From contig CAIVDV010000040.1 of assembly GCA_903904755.1 (NCBI GenBank), positions 122,528-186,527 on the forward strand: a DNA stretch of 64,000 nucleotides. Reading direction: 5' to 3'. Positions 49,490 through 60,285 of this stretch are shown here, piece by piece; the stretch's first letter is position 1, and each line of letters opens with the position of its first letter. The position numbers and the translations under genes are program-made. This DNA is from an uncultured Acidobacteriaceae bacterium (GTDB taxonomy: Bacteria; Acidobacteriota; Terriglobia; Terriglobales; Acidobacteriaceae). The notes below the pieces were generated by a model, which saw nothing but the letters and a program-made list of their open reading frames with translations, ran no database searches and had not been told where the DNA came from.

Positions 49490-49957
49490 ATGCCCAAACC
49501 CGTGGAACACGCCACCTACGTCATCGAGCGCAACTTCCCCACCGACCCCGCCACCGTCTTCCTGGCCTTCGCCGACCCCGCCAAAAAGGCCGCCTGGTTC
49601 TCCGCCCCCGAAGGCACCCACTCCCTCGACTTCCGCCCCGGCGGCCACGAAGTCACCACCCGCCCCACCCCCATCGACAGCCCCATGAAGGGCGCACCCC
49701 TCACCAACCACACCTGCTATCAGGACATCCAGCCCGACGAGCGCATCGTCTTCGCCTACACCATGTCCGTCGGCGACCTCCGCATCTCCGCCTCCCTCGT
49801 CACCGTCCAGTTTGTGCCCACAGCCGACGGCACCTCGCTCATCTTCACCGAGCAGGCCGCCTTCTTCCCCTGGTCCGACGGCCTCGCCATCCGCCGCGCC
49901 GGCTGGGAGGCCATCCTCGAAACCCTTGGCAAGTTCCTCCAGGCCCACAAATCATGA
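49490..49957 (+). CDS. SRPBCC/AHSA1 family protein, second copy
   Basis: 155 residues with the START-like pattern: TYVIERNFPTDPATVFLAFADPAKKAAWF, LDFRPGGHEV, DIQPDERIVFAYTM, GTSLIFTEQAAFFPW and a closing helix GWEAILETLGKFLQAH. CCGAGGGAG precedes the ATG. The 3' end overlaps the ArsR gene in an ATGA. Here the SRPBCC gene comes first, the reverse of the 24 kb pair, and the two proteins differ widely, so they are not a recent duplication. The ligand is unknown. Confidence 0.92.
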   Translation: MPKPVEHATYVIERNFPTDPATVFLAFADPAKKAAWFSAPEGTHSLDFRPGGHEVTTRPTPIDSPMKGAPLTNHTCYQDIQPDERIVFAYTMSVGDLRISASLVTVQFVPTADGTSLIFTEQAAFFPWSDGLAIRRAGWEAILETLGKFLQAHKS

Positions 49958-50298
49958 CCGCCCCGGCACTCGCAGCCCGCGCCCGCCTCTTCGCCGCCCT
50001 CGGCGACCCCGCGCGCCTGGCCATGGTCGAGCGCGTCGCCGCAGGCCCCGTCTCGGTCTCTGCCCTCGCCCGCCCGCTCTCCCTTTCTTTGGCCGCCGCC
50101 GTCCAGCACATCCAAATCCTTGAGCGCACCGGCCTCCTCCGCACAGAAAAACAGGGCCGGGTCAGGCTTTGCCGCCTTGAACCCCAGGCCCTGCGTACGG
50201 TCGAAGACTGGCTCACAGAGCGCCGCACCGCATGGAACTCCGCCTTCGACCGCCTCGCTGACCTGCTCACTCAGCCTGAACCCTCCCGCCCCGAGTAA
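49954..50298 (+). CDS. ArsR-family winged-helix regulator, second copy
   Basis: 114 residues. The winged helix shows ARLFAALGDPARLAMVERVAAG, recognition helix SLAAAVQHIQILERTGLL and wing RTEKQGRVRLCRLEPQALR. No ArsR metal-site cysteines are present. It is encoded by the second gene of a two-gene operon and probably binds the paired direct repeats ahead of the operon. A hairpin terminator follows. Confidence 0.93.
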   Translation: MTAPALAARARLFAALGDPARLAMVERVAAGPVSVSALARPLSLSLAAAVQHIQILERTGLLRTEKQGRVRLCRLEPQALRTVEDWLTERRTAWNSAFDRLADLLTQPEPSRPE

Positions 50299-50310
50299 CC
50301 CAAAACAAAA

Positions 50311-50341
50311 GCCCCAGCGCGGCATCCATCCGCACTGGGGC
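50311..50341. terminator. Hairpin between convergent genes
   Basis: GCCCCAGCGCG and CGCACTGGGGC pair over 11 bp with one G-T pair, between the ArsR and propeller gene stops; AAAACAAAA precedes it, suiting the minus-strand transcript. Confidence 0.7.
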
Positions 50342-50358
50342 ATTCCATCCTTTACCGT

Positions 50359-51456
50359 CTACTTCTGCACCGCCCACGCCAGCCCATCCGGCTCACCCCC
50401 GGCGTCAATGTGCCCGGCCACCGTCAGCGTCTTCAGGTCAATCACCGCTACGTAGTTGTCCGGTCCGCACGAAACAAACGCCCGCGCCCCGTCCGGCTGC
50501 ATCTGGATCCCCGCCGCCCCGTGCCCAATCGCCACCCGCTTCACCACCTTGCGGCTCGCCACGTCCACCACCGTCAGGTTGCCTCCGCGCAGGGTCGACA
50601 CCAGCGCCAGCTTCCCATCCGGCGTAAACTTCAGCCGGTTCGCGCTCGGCACACTCGCATCCAGCGTCGCCACCACGGCCTTGGTTCCCAGGTCGATTAC
50701 GGAAATCGTCCCATCCTGCGCATTCGCAGTCCACACCTCTTTCCCGTCCGGTGTCACATCAAATCCCTCATCGCCCTTGCCCACCGGAATCACCGTCTGC
50801 ACCCAGCTCGTCCGCGGCATCCCCGGCATCCCTGGCGGCCCGCCCGGCCCCGCTGGCGCTCCCGGTGGCGGCCCGCCCATGCCCGGCCCGTTTCCCGGTG
50901 GTGGTGGCCCCATTGGCGGCATATCCGTCAGCTCCAGCACGCTCACCGTCCCGCTGGCCACATTCGTCGTGTACACCTGCTTCTCATCCGCCGTCACAAA
51001 CACCATGTGCGTCCGGTTCTGGCCGGTCCCCATCACCCAGTCCACCTTGTTCGTCGCCGGGTCCAGCCGCCCCACCACCTTTGCGCCTTCTGCCGTGAAC
51101 CACAGCTTCCCGCCTTCAAACATCAGCCCATGCGGCCCATTCAGAGCGCCCAGGTCATAGCTCGGCAGCGCCTTCTGTCCCGCCAGATCCAGCACGCTCA
51201 GCTCGTGAAAGCCCCCGCCCCCATAAATCGACACCCACGCCGTCTTGCCATCGGCTGAGGCCACAACCTCGTGCGGGTCCGCCCCCACCGGCATCTTCGC
51301 CACCACCTTCAGCGTCGCCGGATCCACAATCGCCAGCGTATGCTCCCGCTTCGACAGCACCAGCAAGCTCTCCTTCGGCGTCGCCTGACCCTGCACCACC
51401 GGCACCGCACCCATCAAAACCACGGCTGCCATCGCAACCCACACACTCTTGCGCAT
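50359..51456 (-). CDS. Secreted YncE-like beta-propeller with Pro/Gly-rich insert
   Basis: 365 residues from the ATG at MRKSVWVAMAAV, with GGGGAGAGG upstream; the track adds 35 unsupported residues. A signal peptide (VAMAAVVLMGAVPVVQG) precedes repeated blades such as TLAIVDPATLKVVAKMPVG, KQVYTTNVASGTVSVLEL, KEVWTANAQDGTISVIDLG and ARAFVSCGPDNYVAVIDL. Between two blades lies a ~37-residue insert of Pro, Gly and Met (MGPPPPGNGPGMGGPPPGAP). YVTN-type propellers bind partners or DNA in the periplasm; the function is unknown. Confidence 0.87.
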   Translation of the reverse strand: MRKSVWVAMAAVVLMGAVPVVQGQATPKESLLVLSKREHTLAIVDPATLKVVAKMPVGADPHEVVASADGKTAWVSIYGGGGFHELSVLDLAGQKALPSYDLGALNGPHGLMFEGGKLWFTAEGAKVVGRLDPATNKVDWVMGTGQNRTHMVFVTADEKQVYTTNVASGTVSVLELTDMPPMGPPPPGNGPGMGGPPPGAPAGPGGPPGMPGMPRTSWVQTVIPVGKGDEGFDVTPDGKEVWTANAQDGTISVIDLGTKAVVATLDASVPSANRLKFTPDGKLALVSTLRGGNLTVVDVASRKVVKRVAIGHGAAGIQMQPDGARAFVSCGPDNYVAVIDLKTLTVAGHIDAGGEPDGLAWAVQK

Positions 51457-51574
51457 ATTCCTGACCTCTCCCCGTTCGACGGAAGACCCTCGCCAAAAGA
51501 CGCCACAAACAGAAGCGGGGGACGCTTGCCTTCGCAAACTCCCCCAACATCTCTCCCGCAAACTCTTCTAAAGC

Positions 51575-52093
51575 CTACACAAACATATCCCGGTCTTCGG
51601 CAACATGGGTCCTTGCAGGCTTCGGTTCAAACTGGAAGTACCGCTCCACCGCCGCCTTAACACCCTGCACCACGCCATTCACCTGTTTCACCGGCGTCGT
51701 CACTGCGGCTTCCACCAGCGCGCTCACCTGCTCCACCTTGTCCAGGCTGGTCGAAACCATCGCATCCACGCGCACCACCTGCCGCACCACGCGCTCCCGC
51801 AACTCGGCCGTCGTCTCGCGAAGATCCGCCGTCTCGTCCTTCAGGTCACGCGTCACATGCACCAGGTTCGTGCAAACCTCAATCGCCTGCGGCCCCAGCC
51901 GGTCCAGCAGCTCGCGCGACTGCTGCGCCAGCGGCACAATCGTCGAACGCAAATCCTCGGCCAGCTCCAGCGACTGCTTTGCGGTCTTCTTCAGCGATAC
52001 CAGAATACCCACCAGCACAAACGCCTGCAGCAGTACCGCAAGGCCTGTCACCGCGACAAAGAGAATCATGATTGTCTGACTATTCCACGCCAT
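51575..52093 (-). CDS. DUF948-like membrane-anchored coiled-coil protein
   Basis: 172 residues. One N-terminal membrane helix (TIMILFVAVTGLAVLLQAFVLVGILV, ~7-32) is followed by an amphipathic helical or coiled-coil body (~35-150: LELAEDLRSTIVPLAQQSRELL, LKDETADLRETTAELRERV). This architecture is that of DUF948/YtxG-type proteins. It lies directly downstream of the YtxH gene (79-bp gap), and YtxG-YtxH pairs are also found together in Bacillus as general-stress proteins. Confidence 0.75.
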   Translation of the reverse strand: MAWNSQTIMILFVAVTGLAVLLQAFVLVGILVSLKKTAKQSLELAEDLRSTIVPLAQQSRELLDRLGPQAIEVCTNLVHVTRDLKDETADLRETTAELRERVVRQVVRVDAMVSTSLDKVEQVSALVEAAVTTPVKQVNGVVQGVKAAVERYFQFEPKPARTHVAEDRDMFV

Positions 52094-52172
52094 ACCCGGA
52101 ATCTCGCTTGGGGGGGGTTATGCTGCAAATCGCGGGGGAAGGATGCAATGCACCCTCCCCCCGGTCCTTTGA

Positions 52173-52574
52173 TTAAATTCCGGAACCTTCGCCGGTCTCG
52201 CTTGTCGCAGTCGTGTACGCCTGCTTGCCGGCTTCCACTGCGGCCGCTACCCGGCTCGCCTGGTCCGTGACAAAGTCCTTACCCTTGTCCACAAACTCTT
52301 CCCACTGCGCACGGCCCTGGTCCACAACTTCCTTGCCGCGCTTCACATAGGTCGTCGCCTGGCCCTTGCCGCGGTCAATCAGTTCGCCCGCCTGCCCCAC
52401 CACTTCCCGGGCCCGCACGCGAACATACTCCGTGCCGTCCTTGGCCGTGGAAATCAAATCTTCCCGAGTTTCCCGGCCGCTCTTCGGCGCGTACAAAACT
52501 CCCAGCAGAGCTCCCAAACCCAGCCCCGCAATAAACCAGCCCAACGCTGCATTGTTGTTGTTTTCGTTCGACAT
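52173..52574 (-). CDS. YtxH-domain protein
   Basis: 133 residues. AALGWFIAGLGLGALLGVLYAPKSGRETREDL is the YtxH signature: a membrane helix, then the A-P-K-S-G-R motif. The remainder is helical with repeated KGK/KGR turns (LIDRGKGQATTYVKRGKEVV). AAAGGAGCC lies before the ATG. It is probably cotranscribed with the DUF948-like gene and involved in envelope stress, by analogy with Bacillus. Confidence 0.88.
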   Translation of the reverse strand: MSNENNNNAALGWFIAGLGLGALLGVLYAPKSGRETREDLISTAKDGTEYVRVRAREVVGQAGELIDRGKGQATTYVKRGKEVVDQGRAQWEEFVDKGKDFVTDQASRVAAAVEAGKQAYTTATSETGEGSGI

Positions 52575-52827
52575 AAAAAGGCTCCTTTCGGAATCAACAC
52601 TGTTGAGTCAGCAATCAACCGACGGCACTCTGCAAATCGTGCTCGCAGGCATCACTGACTTCATGCTGCAAGTGTAGTCCAAAACTCCGCCCCGCGGTGT
52701 ATCACCCGGCTCACGAACTTTTGAATTTCCACCCGCTCCTGCCCTCTTCCAACAGAAGCCGCCCGCACCTGCCATCCCTTCCTGGCGGCAGATACGGGCG
52801 GCATCTTCAAGCCACCATCACTCTCGC

Positions 52828-55800
52828 TTACGGAACCTTCACAACCACGGTTGCCGTCTGCGTGTTGGTCGCATTCTTTGAGTCAACACCCGTAATCGTG
52901 AAGGTATACGTTCCGCCCGACACGAACTTCGGCTGCGTAATGCAGGCCGTGAAGCTGAACAACGCTCCAGCCAGCAGCACTGCTCCAAGAACATTCCGCC
53001 ACGCCCGCCGCCGCGCCGGAATCCCGACCAGCAGGCAGCATGCCAGCACCGCAGTCCCACCAACCCACGGCCCAATGCTGCCAGCCGTAACTCCCGGCGG
53101 CAACGTCGAACCCTTTCCGTATACAAGAAAGAGGGTCTGATTCTTGCTGTTCGCCGTCAGGTTCACCGCATCTCCTTCAAACCCGCACTGCGGCGGAGCC
53201 TTTGCTCCCGATCCACCCGAAGTCAGCGCGCAAGTCAGGTTCACCGTGCCCAGGTATCCACCATCGGAAGCCAGTTTCACGTAGAACGCGCCAGTCGAGT
53301 GCTCGGATGTCAGCGAGAACGCGCCTCCCGTTATCGTGAAGGTCGGACGCCCCTTCACATAGATCGTGTTGGAGGTCGAACCGTTGTAGTTCCCATCCCC
53401 CTCATAAATCGCATGGATCGGATGCTTGCCCCAATGCGATGCCAGGGTCGTGATTACGGCCTCACCGGTCGCCGTCCCTGAACCGGAACCAGCTACGCCA
53501 ACCACTGTCCCGCTGGCAAACTCCTGGCCCAGTTCCCACAGGCTTACCTTGCCCGTCGGTCCCGCGCCTGCACTGTTGGTGCTGATGTCCACCGTGTAGG
53601 TAATCGGGTTCTTTCCCAATACGGCTGAACTCTTCAGCACCGCCGTCGTGCTCCCCTTGCCTACCGTAACCGACGCTTGTCCAACGCTCGGGTTGAAGCT
53701 CCGGTCTCCACCATAGCTTGCAGAAATGATCGATGTGCCGGCCGGCAACAGGAATGTCGGCGTCGCTGCCTGACCGCTCAGGCTCAGCGTCGAAGACGGA
53801 AGCGTCTTGCCCGCGACCGTGAACGTAACCTTTCCGGTCGCAATTCCATCCGGCTTCACAACTCCACCTGCATTCGGAGAGTTCACCCCGTACGGCGCTG
53901 CGGTCGCCTGGAAAATTAACCCGTACCGTGCTCCTGACAACGACACAGGATTCCCGGAAATCGGGTTGTACGCCGCCACCTGCGGCACCGTCTTGCTGTC
54001 TTCCGGAGAAATCGTTACCGATACCGCATTCGAAGTGCTCCCCGAAAGCGTCGCCGAACCCCCATAGGTCGCCTGCAAATCATAGCTCCCACCCGGCAGG
54101 CTATTCAGGCTCAACGTCGCAATCTTGCCGCCCGAAACCAGCGGATAGGTCCCAATCGCAACTCCGTTCGCTGCCGACCCGGATCCCGGCTCAGCCACCA
54201 GCGCCACATTGCCAGTAGCCGTCGGCACTCCCGTCACGCTCACGTTCACCGTCACCGGAATCCCGTGCTCCACCGTCGTAGGAGTCGCCGTCAGCACCGT
54301 CGCGCTTGTGTTCAGCCCCGCAGCGGCCCAGTTCATTACCAACTGCGTCGCATCCACGCTGCCCCAGCCTGAAGCCAGGTCATAGCCTGCCGTTGCGTCC
54401 CAACCCGTCGTAAACAGGTTTCCTTCCGCATTCTTCCGGCAGTTCGGTGTTCCGGCAAAGCATGGCTGGCCAATATTGCCCGTCGTCACATCATGGAAGC
54501 CGACGCCCAGCCGCGCCAGGTTGTACAGCACATAGTTCGCCTGCCCCAGCCGGCTACCCGAGTGCTCGGTCGCCAGTGCCAGGATGCCGGCAAACGCCGG
54601 CGTCGATGCGGAGGTTCCACCCACGCCCGCCAGGTAAAAGTCCCCTGCCGGCAGTCCATCTGAGCCCGGCACGCAATCGGAAACAGGATTCCCGCTGGCG
54701 TCCCCGTCCATATTTGTGCAGATTCCCCACGTCGCATAGTTAAACCCGTTGTCCGCCAGCAGCGATACATCGGGCAGGTCGCGCGCCGCGTCCGCTGGAA
54801 CTCCCGCCCCGGCCTGCCAACTCGGCTTCCCATACCCCGAAAGGCACGTATACGTCGTGCTCGTCGTCGTGCTCCGAACGCAACTGCTCTTGCCGCCTCC
54901 CGCTCCGGCAAAATACCCCGACCCGCCATTCTCGCTCCACGTCGTCGGCGGAAAATTCGCAATCGAGATATTCCAGGGCGTCTCCGGGATATATCCCAGA
55001 GCCGACTCATAGGTCGTCGGTGCGCTCGTCAGAGAAACGTAGTTCGGAAAATCCGCCCCGCTTCCATCCGGCCCGCCCAGCGCGCTGTACTCCGTTCCGC
55101 CCACTGCCACGTTGAATGGCGTGGATGCCAGTCCATTCACTGTCAGACCAAACTCGGCCGCCGGCAAACCCGATCCCTGATCGCAGTCCGCAGACCCACC
55201 GTCTCCCGATGCCACCACAACCGAAATTCCCTGCGCCGCTGCCTGCTTCCACAGCGCATACTCAAACGCGTTGCCCGAACTGCCCAGAAACAGCTCGCAA
55301 AGACCCCAGCTCACGCTCAGGATATCCACGTTGTTGTCATTCACAGCCCGGGTAGATGCCAGATCGATGCCGTCATTCAGCATCGTGTCCCCTGCCACGT
55401 AATACACAATCTGAGCCTGCGGCGCCAGACCACCCGACACTTCCAGGTCCAGATACGCCTCATACTCGGCTCCATCATAGGTCTGGCCTGGGTCCGGCCC
55501 TACCGTCACCACCTGAATCCCCTTGGCCGGCAATCCAAAAAGCGACCGGTAGTGGGCAACCTGGCTCGCATCAACGTTGGACTTGCCGACAATGCCTATC
55601 CTCACACCCTTGCCAACAACCTGCGTTCCCGCAAAATTGCGGTTCAGCCCCTTCACCGGGGTGTTGTAAATTGTCGCCGCATCTCCCGGCATCACATACA
55701 GAAAGTCTCCGCCCGCAGTCGACGTCAGCGCCGGACGAACCTTGTTCGCGGCCGAATCAAAATGGCCCCGAGGCCCGCGGTCCATCATCGGATGCTTCGC

Positions 55801-56415
55801 AAAATCATTCAGCGATGCCACTCCGGCCACCATCGCCGCAAGCGCAGACGGAATCTGCGGATCGCTCGCGTTGGCGTGGTGTACCTCACCATTCACCTTG
55901 TAGGCATGCATCTCCGTCCGGAACGCATCCCGAACCTGCCCCATCGTGCCGCTGAACTCCACCATCGTCCGGCCAGGCAGCGTCTCCTCCACCGTAAAAC
56001 CGTGAGACTCCAGCCAGCTCTTCACCGCTGCTAAATCAGAGTCCACAGCACCCCAGCGCGCACCAAACTGCTCCGGCGTCAGCCACTGGTGATAGTTCGA
56101 CGAATTCGGATCCTGCAGCGACTGAAGATACCCTTCCAGCGCCTGCTCTTCCAGCGGACTCCGCTTCAGCACCAGCGTCATCTGTCCAGTCGGCGTCTCA
56201 TCCGGCAAACGGCCCAAATCCGTCGCATGGGCAATCTGCGGATGCGTGTTGCCGGCCAGCGTCACACGGCTCGCATCATTCACCGTCTCGCGCACCATGG
56301 CACTGCGTGCCTGCGCCCGGACATATGCCGGAGACAATAGGAAGGCTACCGTCAGCAGAATCACAAAAACTGCCGACACACGACGAGCGGGGGAATACTT
56401 GGGGGAGTAGAACAT
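52828..56415 (-). CDS. S53 (pro-kumamolisin/sedolisin) peptidase with Ig-like repeats and C-terminal anchor
   Basis: 1195 residues from MFYSPKYSPAR. A signal peptide (VFVILLTVAFLLSPAYVRAQ) precedes the activation prodomain (~60-200: SNYHQWLTPEQFGARWG). The catalytic domain covers ~235-660, with Glu and Asp in YEAYLDLEVS near 335 and the Ser in GGTSASTPAFAG near 600. Ig-like repeats fill ~665-1075 (ATVLTATPTTVEHGIPVTVNVSV). A C-terminal membrane helix (GTAVLACCLLVGIPARRR) and a Cys-containing second one follow. S53 enzymes work at acid pH outside the cell; acidobacteria carry many. Confidence 0.93.
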   Translation of the reverse strand: MFYSPKYSPARRVSAVFVILLTVAFLLSPAYVRAQARSAMVRETVNDASRVTLAGNTHPQIAHATDLGRLPDETPTGQMTLVLKRSPLEEQALEGYLQSLQDPNSSNYHQWLTPEQFGARWGAVDSDLAAVKSWLESHGFTVEETLPGRTMVEFSGTMGQVRDAFRTEMHAYKVNGEVHHANASDPQIPSALAAMVAGVASLNDFAKHPMMDRGPRGHFDSAANKVRPALTSTAGGDFLYVMPGDAATIYNTPVKGLNRNFAGTQVVGKGVRIGIVGKSNVDASQVAHYRSLFGLPAKGIQVVTVGPDPGQTYDGAEYEAYLDLEVSGGLAPQAQIVYYVAGDTMLNDGIDLASTRAVNDNNVDILSVSWGLCELFLGSSGNAFEYALWKQAAAQGISVVVASGDGGSADCDQGSGLPAAEFGLTVNGLASTPFNVAVGGTEYSALGGPDGSGADFPNYVSLTSAPTTYESALGYIPETPWNISIANFPPTTWSENGGSGYFAGAGGGKSSCVRSTTTSTTYTCLSGYGKPSWQAGAGVPADAARDLPDVSLLADNGFNYATWGICTNMDGDASGNPVSDCVPGSDGLPAGDFYLAGVGGTSASTPAFAGILALATEHSGSRLGQANYVLYNLARLGVGFHDVTTGNIGQPCFAGTPNCRKNAEGNLFTTGWDATAGYDLASGWGSVDATQLVMNWAAAGLNTSATVLTATPTTVEHGIPVTVNVSVTGVPTATGNVALVAEPGSGSAANGVAIGTYPLVSGGKIATLSLNSLPGGSYDLQATYGGSATLSGSTSNAVSVTISPEDSKTVPQVAAYNPISGNPVSLSGARYGLIFQATAAPYGVNSPNAGGVVKPDGIATGKVTFTVAGKTLPSSTLSLSGQAATPTFLLPAGTSIISASYGGDRSFNPSVGQASVTVGKGSTTAVLKSSAVLGKNPITYTVDISTNSAGAGPTGKVSLWELGQEFASGTVVGVAGSGSGTATGEAVITTLASHWGKHPIHAIYEGDGNYNGSTSNTIYVKGRPTFTITGGAFSLTSEHSTGAFYVKLASDGGYLGTVNLTCALTSGGSGAKAPPQCGFEGDAVNLTANSKNQTLFLVYGKGSTLPPGVTAGSIGPWVGGTAVLACCLLVGIPARRRAWRNVLGAVLLAGALFSFTACITQPKFVSGGTYTFTITGVDSKNATNTQTATVVVKVP

Positions 56416-56632
56416 TGCGGAGAGCCTCACCAAACTATAGGGGGACGAACCCAATCATCGTTTCACAGGTAGGGTAGCCTGCACGGAAGTTGCAACACGA
56501 GATCAGGTGCTACCGCATGACTGTCCGCGGGTCGCGACCAGAGAAGGCGGGAGCCTCGAACTCCCGAGTACCCTGCCACCGTTGTAGCGCGGGGCCAACT
56601 CTGAGTCAAGTACTTCCTTTGTAAAAGGTTAA

Positions 56633-58438
56633 CTACACGATACGGTATCGTCCCGTTTCAAAGCACTTTGCCGCAATCCTCCGGCTCACCGCTATCGCAT
56701 CCGAAGGCCCATTCCGCGCAAACCGGCGTAGCACCGTCAGTTGAATTCCCAGCGCATCTCCCTCCGCAGAAGCCGCCAGAACCCGCCGCGCCGCCTGCTC
56801 CGTTAACCCCAGCGCCTCATCCGCATACGCCGTCACAATCTCCGCAGCAAACCCCGCCGTCGACGACCCCGCCGCCAGCAGCTTCCGCGCCCGCAGCAAA
56901 CTCGACTCCAGCCCGTACACCGCCGTGATGCACTCCGACAGGTCCGCCATAATCTCCTGCTGCTGCTCCAGCTCCATCATCCACCGCTGGCTCGCCGCTC
57001 CTGCCGCCAGCAGCGTTATCTTCCGTAAATTCCCCAGAATCTTCTCTTCCCGCGCCAGCGCAACCTCCTCGCCCGTTTCCTCGTCAAAACTCGGCGGCTG
57101 CATCAGCTCGTCCATCAGCTTTTTCATCGCTGGCAGCAGCGGAAGTTGCCCGCTCAGCGCCCGCTTCATCAGCCAGCCAGTAATAATCATCCGGTTGATC
57201 TCGTTCGTTCCCTCAAAAATCCGGTTGATCCGCGCATCCCGGTACATCCGCTCGGCAGGATAATCCTCCACATACCCAAACCCGCCCATCGTCTGTACCA
57301 GCTCGTCGGCCACATAGCCCAGCGTCTCCGATCCATACACCTTCAGAATCGAGCACTCCACCGCATACTCCTCAATCCGCTTCTGAATCTCCCTCGGCGA
57401 GTGCGCCTGCTCGGCCGGCAGCGCCGCCAGTGCCGCATCCATCATTCCCGTCGTCCGGTACAGCATCGACTCGGCCACAAACGTCCGCACCGCCGCCTCT
57501 GCCACCTTCCGCTGAATCAACCCAAACTGCGACAGCGTCTTGCCAAACGCCGTCCGCTCCCTGGCATACTTCACCATCAGCTCAATGCCCACCCGGCTGC
57601 CGCCCACGCAGCTCGCGCCCAGCTTCAGCCGCCCCATGTTCAGCACGTTAAAAGCGATATGGTGCCCCTTGCCCGCCTCGCCCAGCAGATTCCCCACCGG
57701 TATCCGGCAGTCATTCAAAATCAGCGGGCACGTCGACGACCCCCGAATACCCAGCTTGTGTTCTTCCTTGCCCACGCTCAGCCCCGGCGTATCACGCTCC
57801 ACCAGGAAGGCCGAGAACTTCTCCCCGTCAAGCTTGGCAAACACCGTGTACAGATTCGCCGTCGCCCCGTTGGTAATCCACATCTTCTCGCCGTTCAGGA
57901 TGTACTCTGTCCCGTCGGCCGACAAGCTCGCCCGCGCCCGGATATTCATCGCATCCGACCCCGATGTCGCCTCCGACAAACAGTACGCGCTCACCCACTC
58001 CATCGACGCCAGCTTCGGCAGATACTTCCGCTTCTGCGCCTCGGTCCCGTACCAAACCAGCGGCAGTGTCCCAATGCACGTGTGCGCCCCAAATCCCGTC
58101 GAAAAGCTCGACACCATCGACAAATGGTCCGCCACCAGCGCCGAGGTCGTCTTGTCCAGACCCAGCCCCTCGTACTCCTCCGGCGTGTCCACTGCGGCAA
58201 AGCCCAGTTCCCCAGCCTCCCGCATCAGCCCCACCATCACCCCCGGCTCCTTGGCCTCAATCGCAGCCACCGCCGGCAACACCCGCTCCTTGGCAAACTT
58301 CGACGCCGTCTCGGCAATCTGCCGCTGCTCTTCGCTCAAATCCTCATGCGTAAATACTTCCGCAGGCAGCCGTGTTTCCAGCAAAAAACTGCCGCCCTTG
58401 GCGGCCACAATGGGGGTAGAAATCGATGTCGCGCTCAT
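56633..58438 (-). CDS. Acyl-CoA dehydrogenase (very-long-chain type)
   Basis: 601 residues, longer than the ~380 of short/medium-chain enzymes because of a C-terminal extension, as in VLCAD/ACAD9. Motifs are YCLSEATSGSDAMN, KMWITNGATANLYTVFAKL, ARERTAFGKTLSQFGLIQ, QTMGGFGYVEDYPAERMYRDARI and FEGTNEINRM. The catalytic base Glu lies in EYAVECSILKVYGSE near 375-390. It performs the first step of fatty-acid beta-oxidation, passing electrons to ETF. It is a single gene; a heptamer repeat lies in the divergent region with the GT2 gene. Confidence 0.94.
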   Translation of the reverse strand: MSATSISTPIVAAKGGSFLLETRLPAEVFTHEDLSEEQRQIAETASKFAKERVLPAVAAIEAKEPGVMVGLMREAGELGFAAVDTPEEYEGLGLDKTTSALVADHLSMVSSFSTGFGAHTCIGTLPLVWYGTEAQKRKYLPKLASMEWVSAYCLSEATSGSDAMNIRARASLSADGTEYILNGEKMWITNGATANLYTVFAKLDGEKFSAFLVERDTPGLSVGKEEHKLGIRGSSTCPLILNDCRIPVGNLLGEAGKGHHIAFNVLNMGRLKLGASCVGGSRVGIELMVKYARERTAFGKTLSQFGLIQRKVAEAAVRTFVAESMLYRTTGMMDAALAALPAEQAHSPREIQKRIEEYAVECSILKVYGSETLGYVADELVQTMGGFGYVEDYPAERMYRDARINRIFEGTNEINRMIITGWLMKRALSGQLPLLPAMKKLMDELMQPPSFDEETGEEVALAREEKILGNLRKITLLAAGAASQRWMMELEQQQEIMADLSECITAVYGLESSLLRARKLLAAGSSTAGFAAEIVTAYADEALGLTEQAARRVLAASAEGDALGIQLTVLRRFARNGPSDAIAVSRRIAAKCFETGRYRIV

Positions 58439-58509
58439 GGAACCTCGTTCCTCCGAACCCCATCACCTTACGCCCCGCCCCTCTCCCCCGGCAACTCCTC
58501 AACTCCAGG

Positions 58510-58550
58510 CCTGACCCCTGACCCTGACCCCTGATCCCTGATCTCTGTCC
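58510..58550 (+). repeat. Heptamer minisatellite, copy 9
   Basis: CCTGACCCCTGACCC units shifting to CTGATCC and CTGATCT, 41 bp before the GT2 start and in the same orientation as all other copies. Confidence 0.75.
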
Positions 58551-58590
58551 CGCTGTATCATGGTCTGGTACCACTTCCGGGAGGTCCCGC

Positions 58591-60276
<1,686 letters not shown>

Positions 60277-60285
60277 GACACTTCC

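Noticed and set aside
56540-56620. tRNA-like T-arm on the minus strand (GGGAG-TTCGAGG-CTCCC followed by GCCTTCT)
   Set aside because: The T-arm is canonical, but upstream there is no proper D-arm or anticodon arm and the only candidate acceptor strand (AGGAAGT) pairs with one mismatch and two G-U pairs. It is probably a chance hairpin in the leader of the S53 gene.
326-58550. CRISPR array interpretation of the tandem repeats
   Set aside because: Units are 7 bp and directly adjacent, with no unique spacers, and there are no cas genes.
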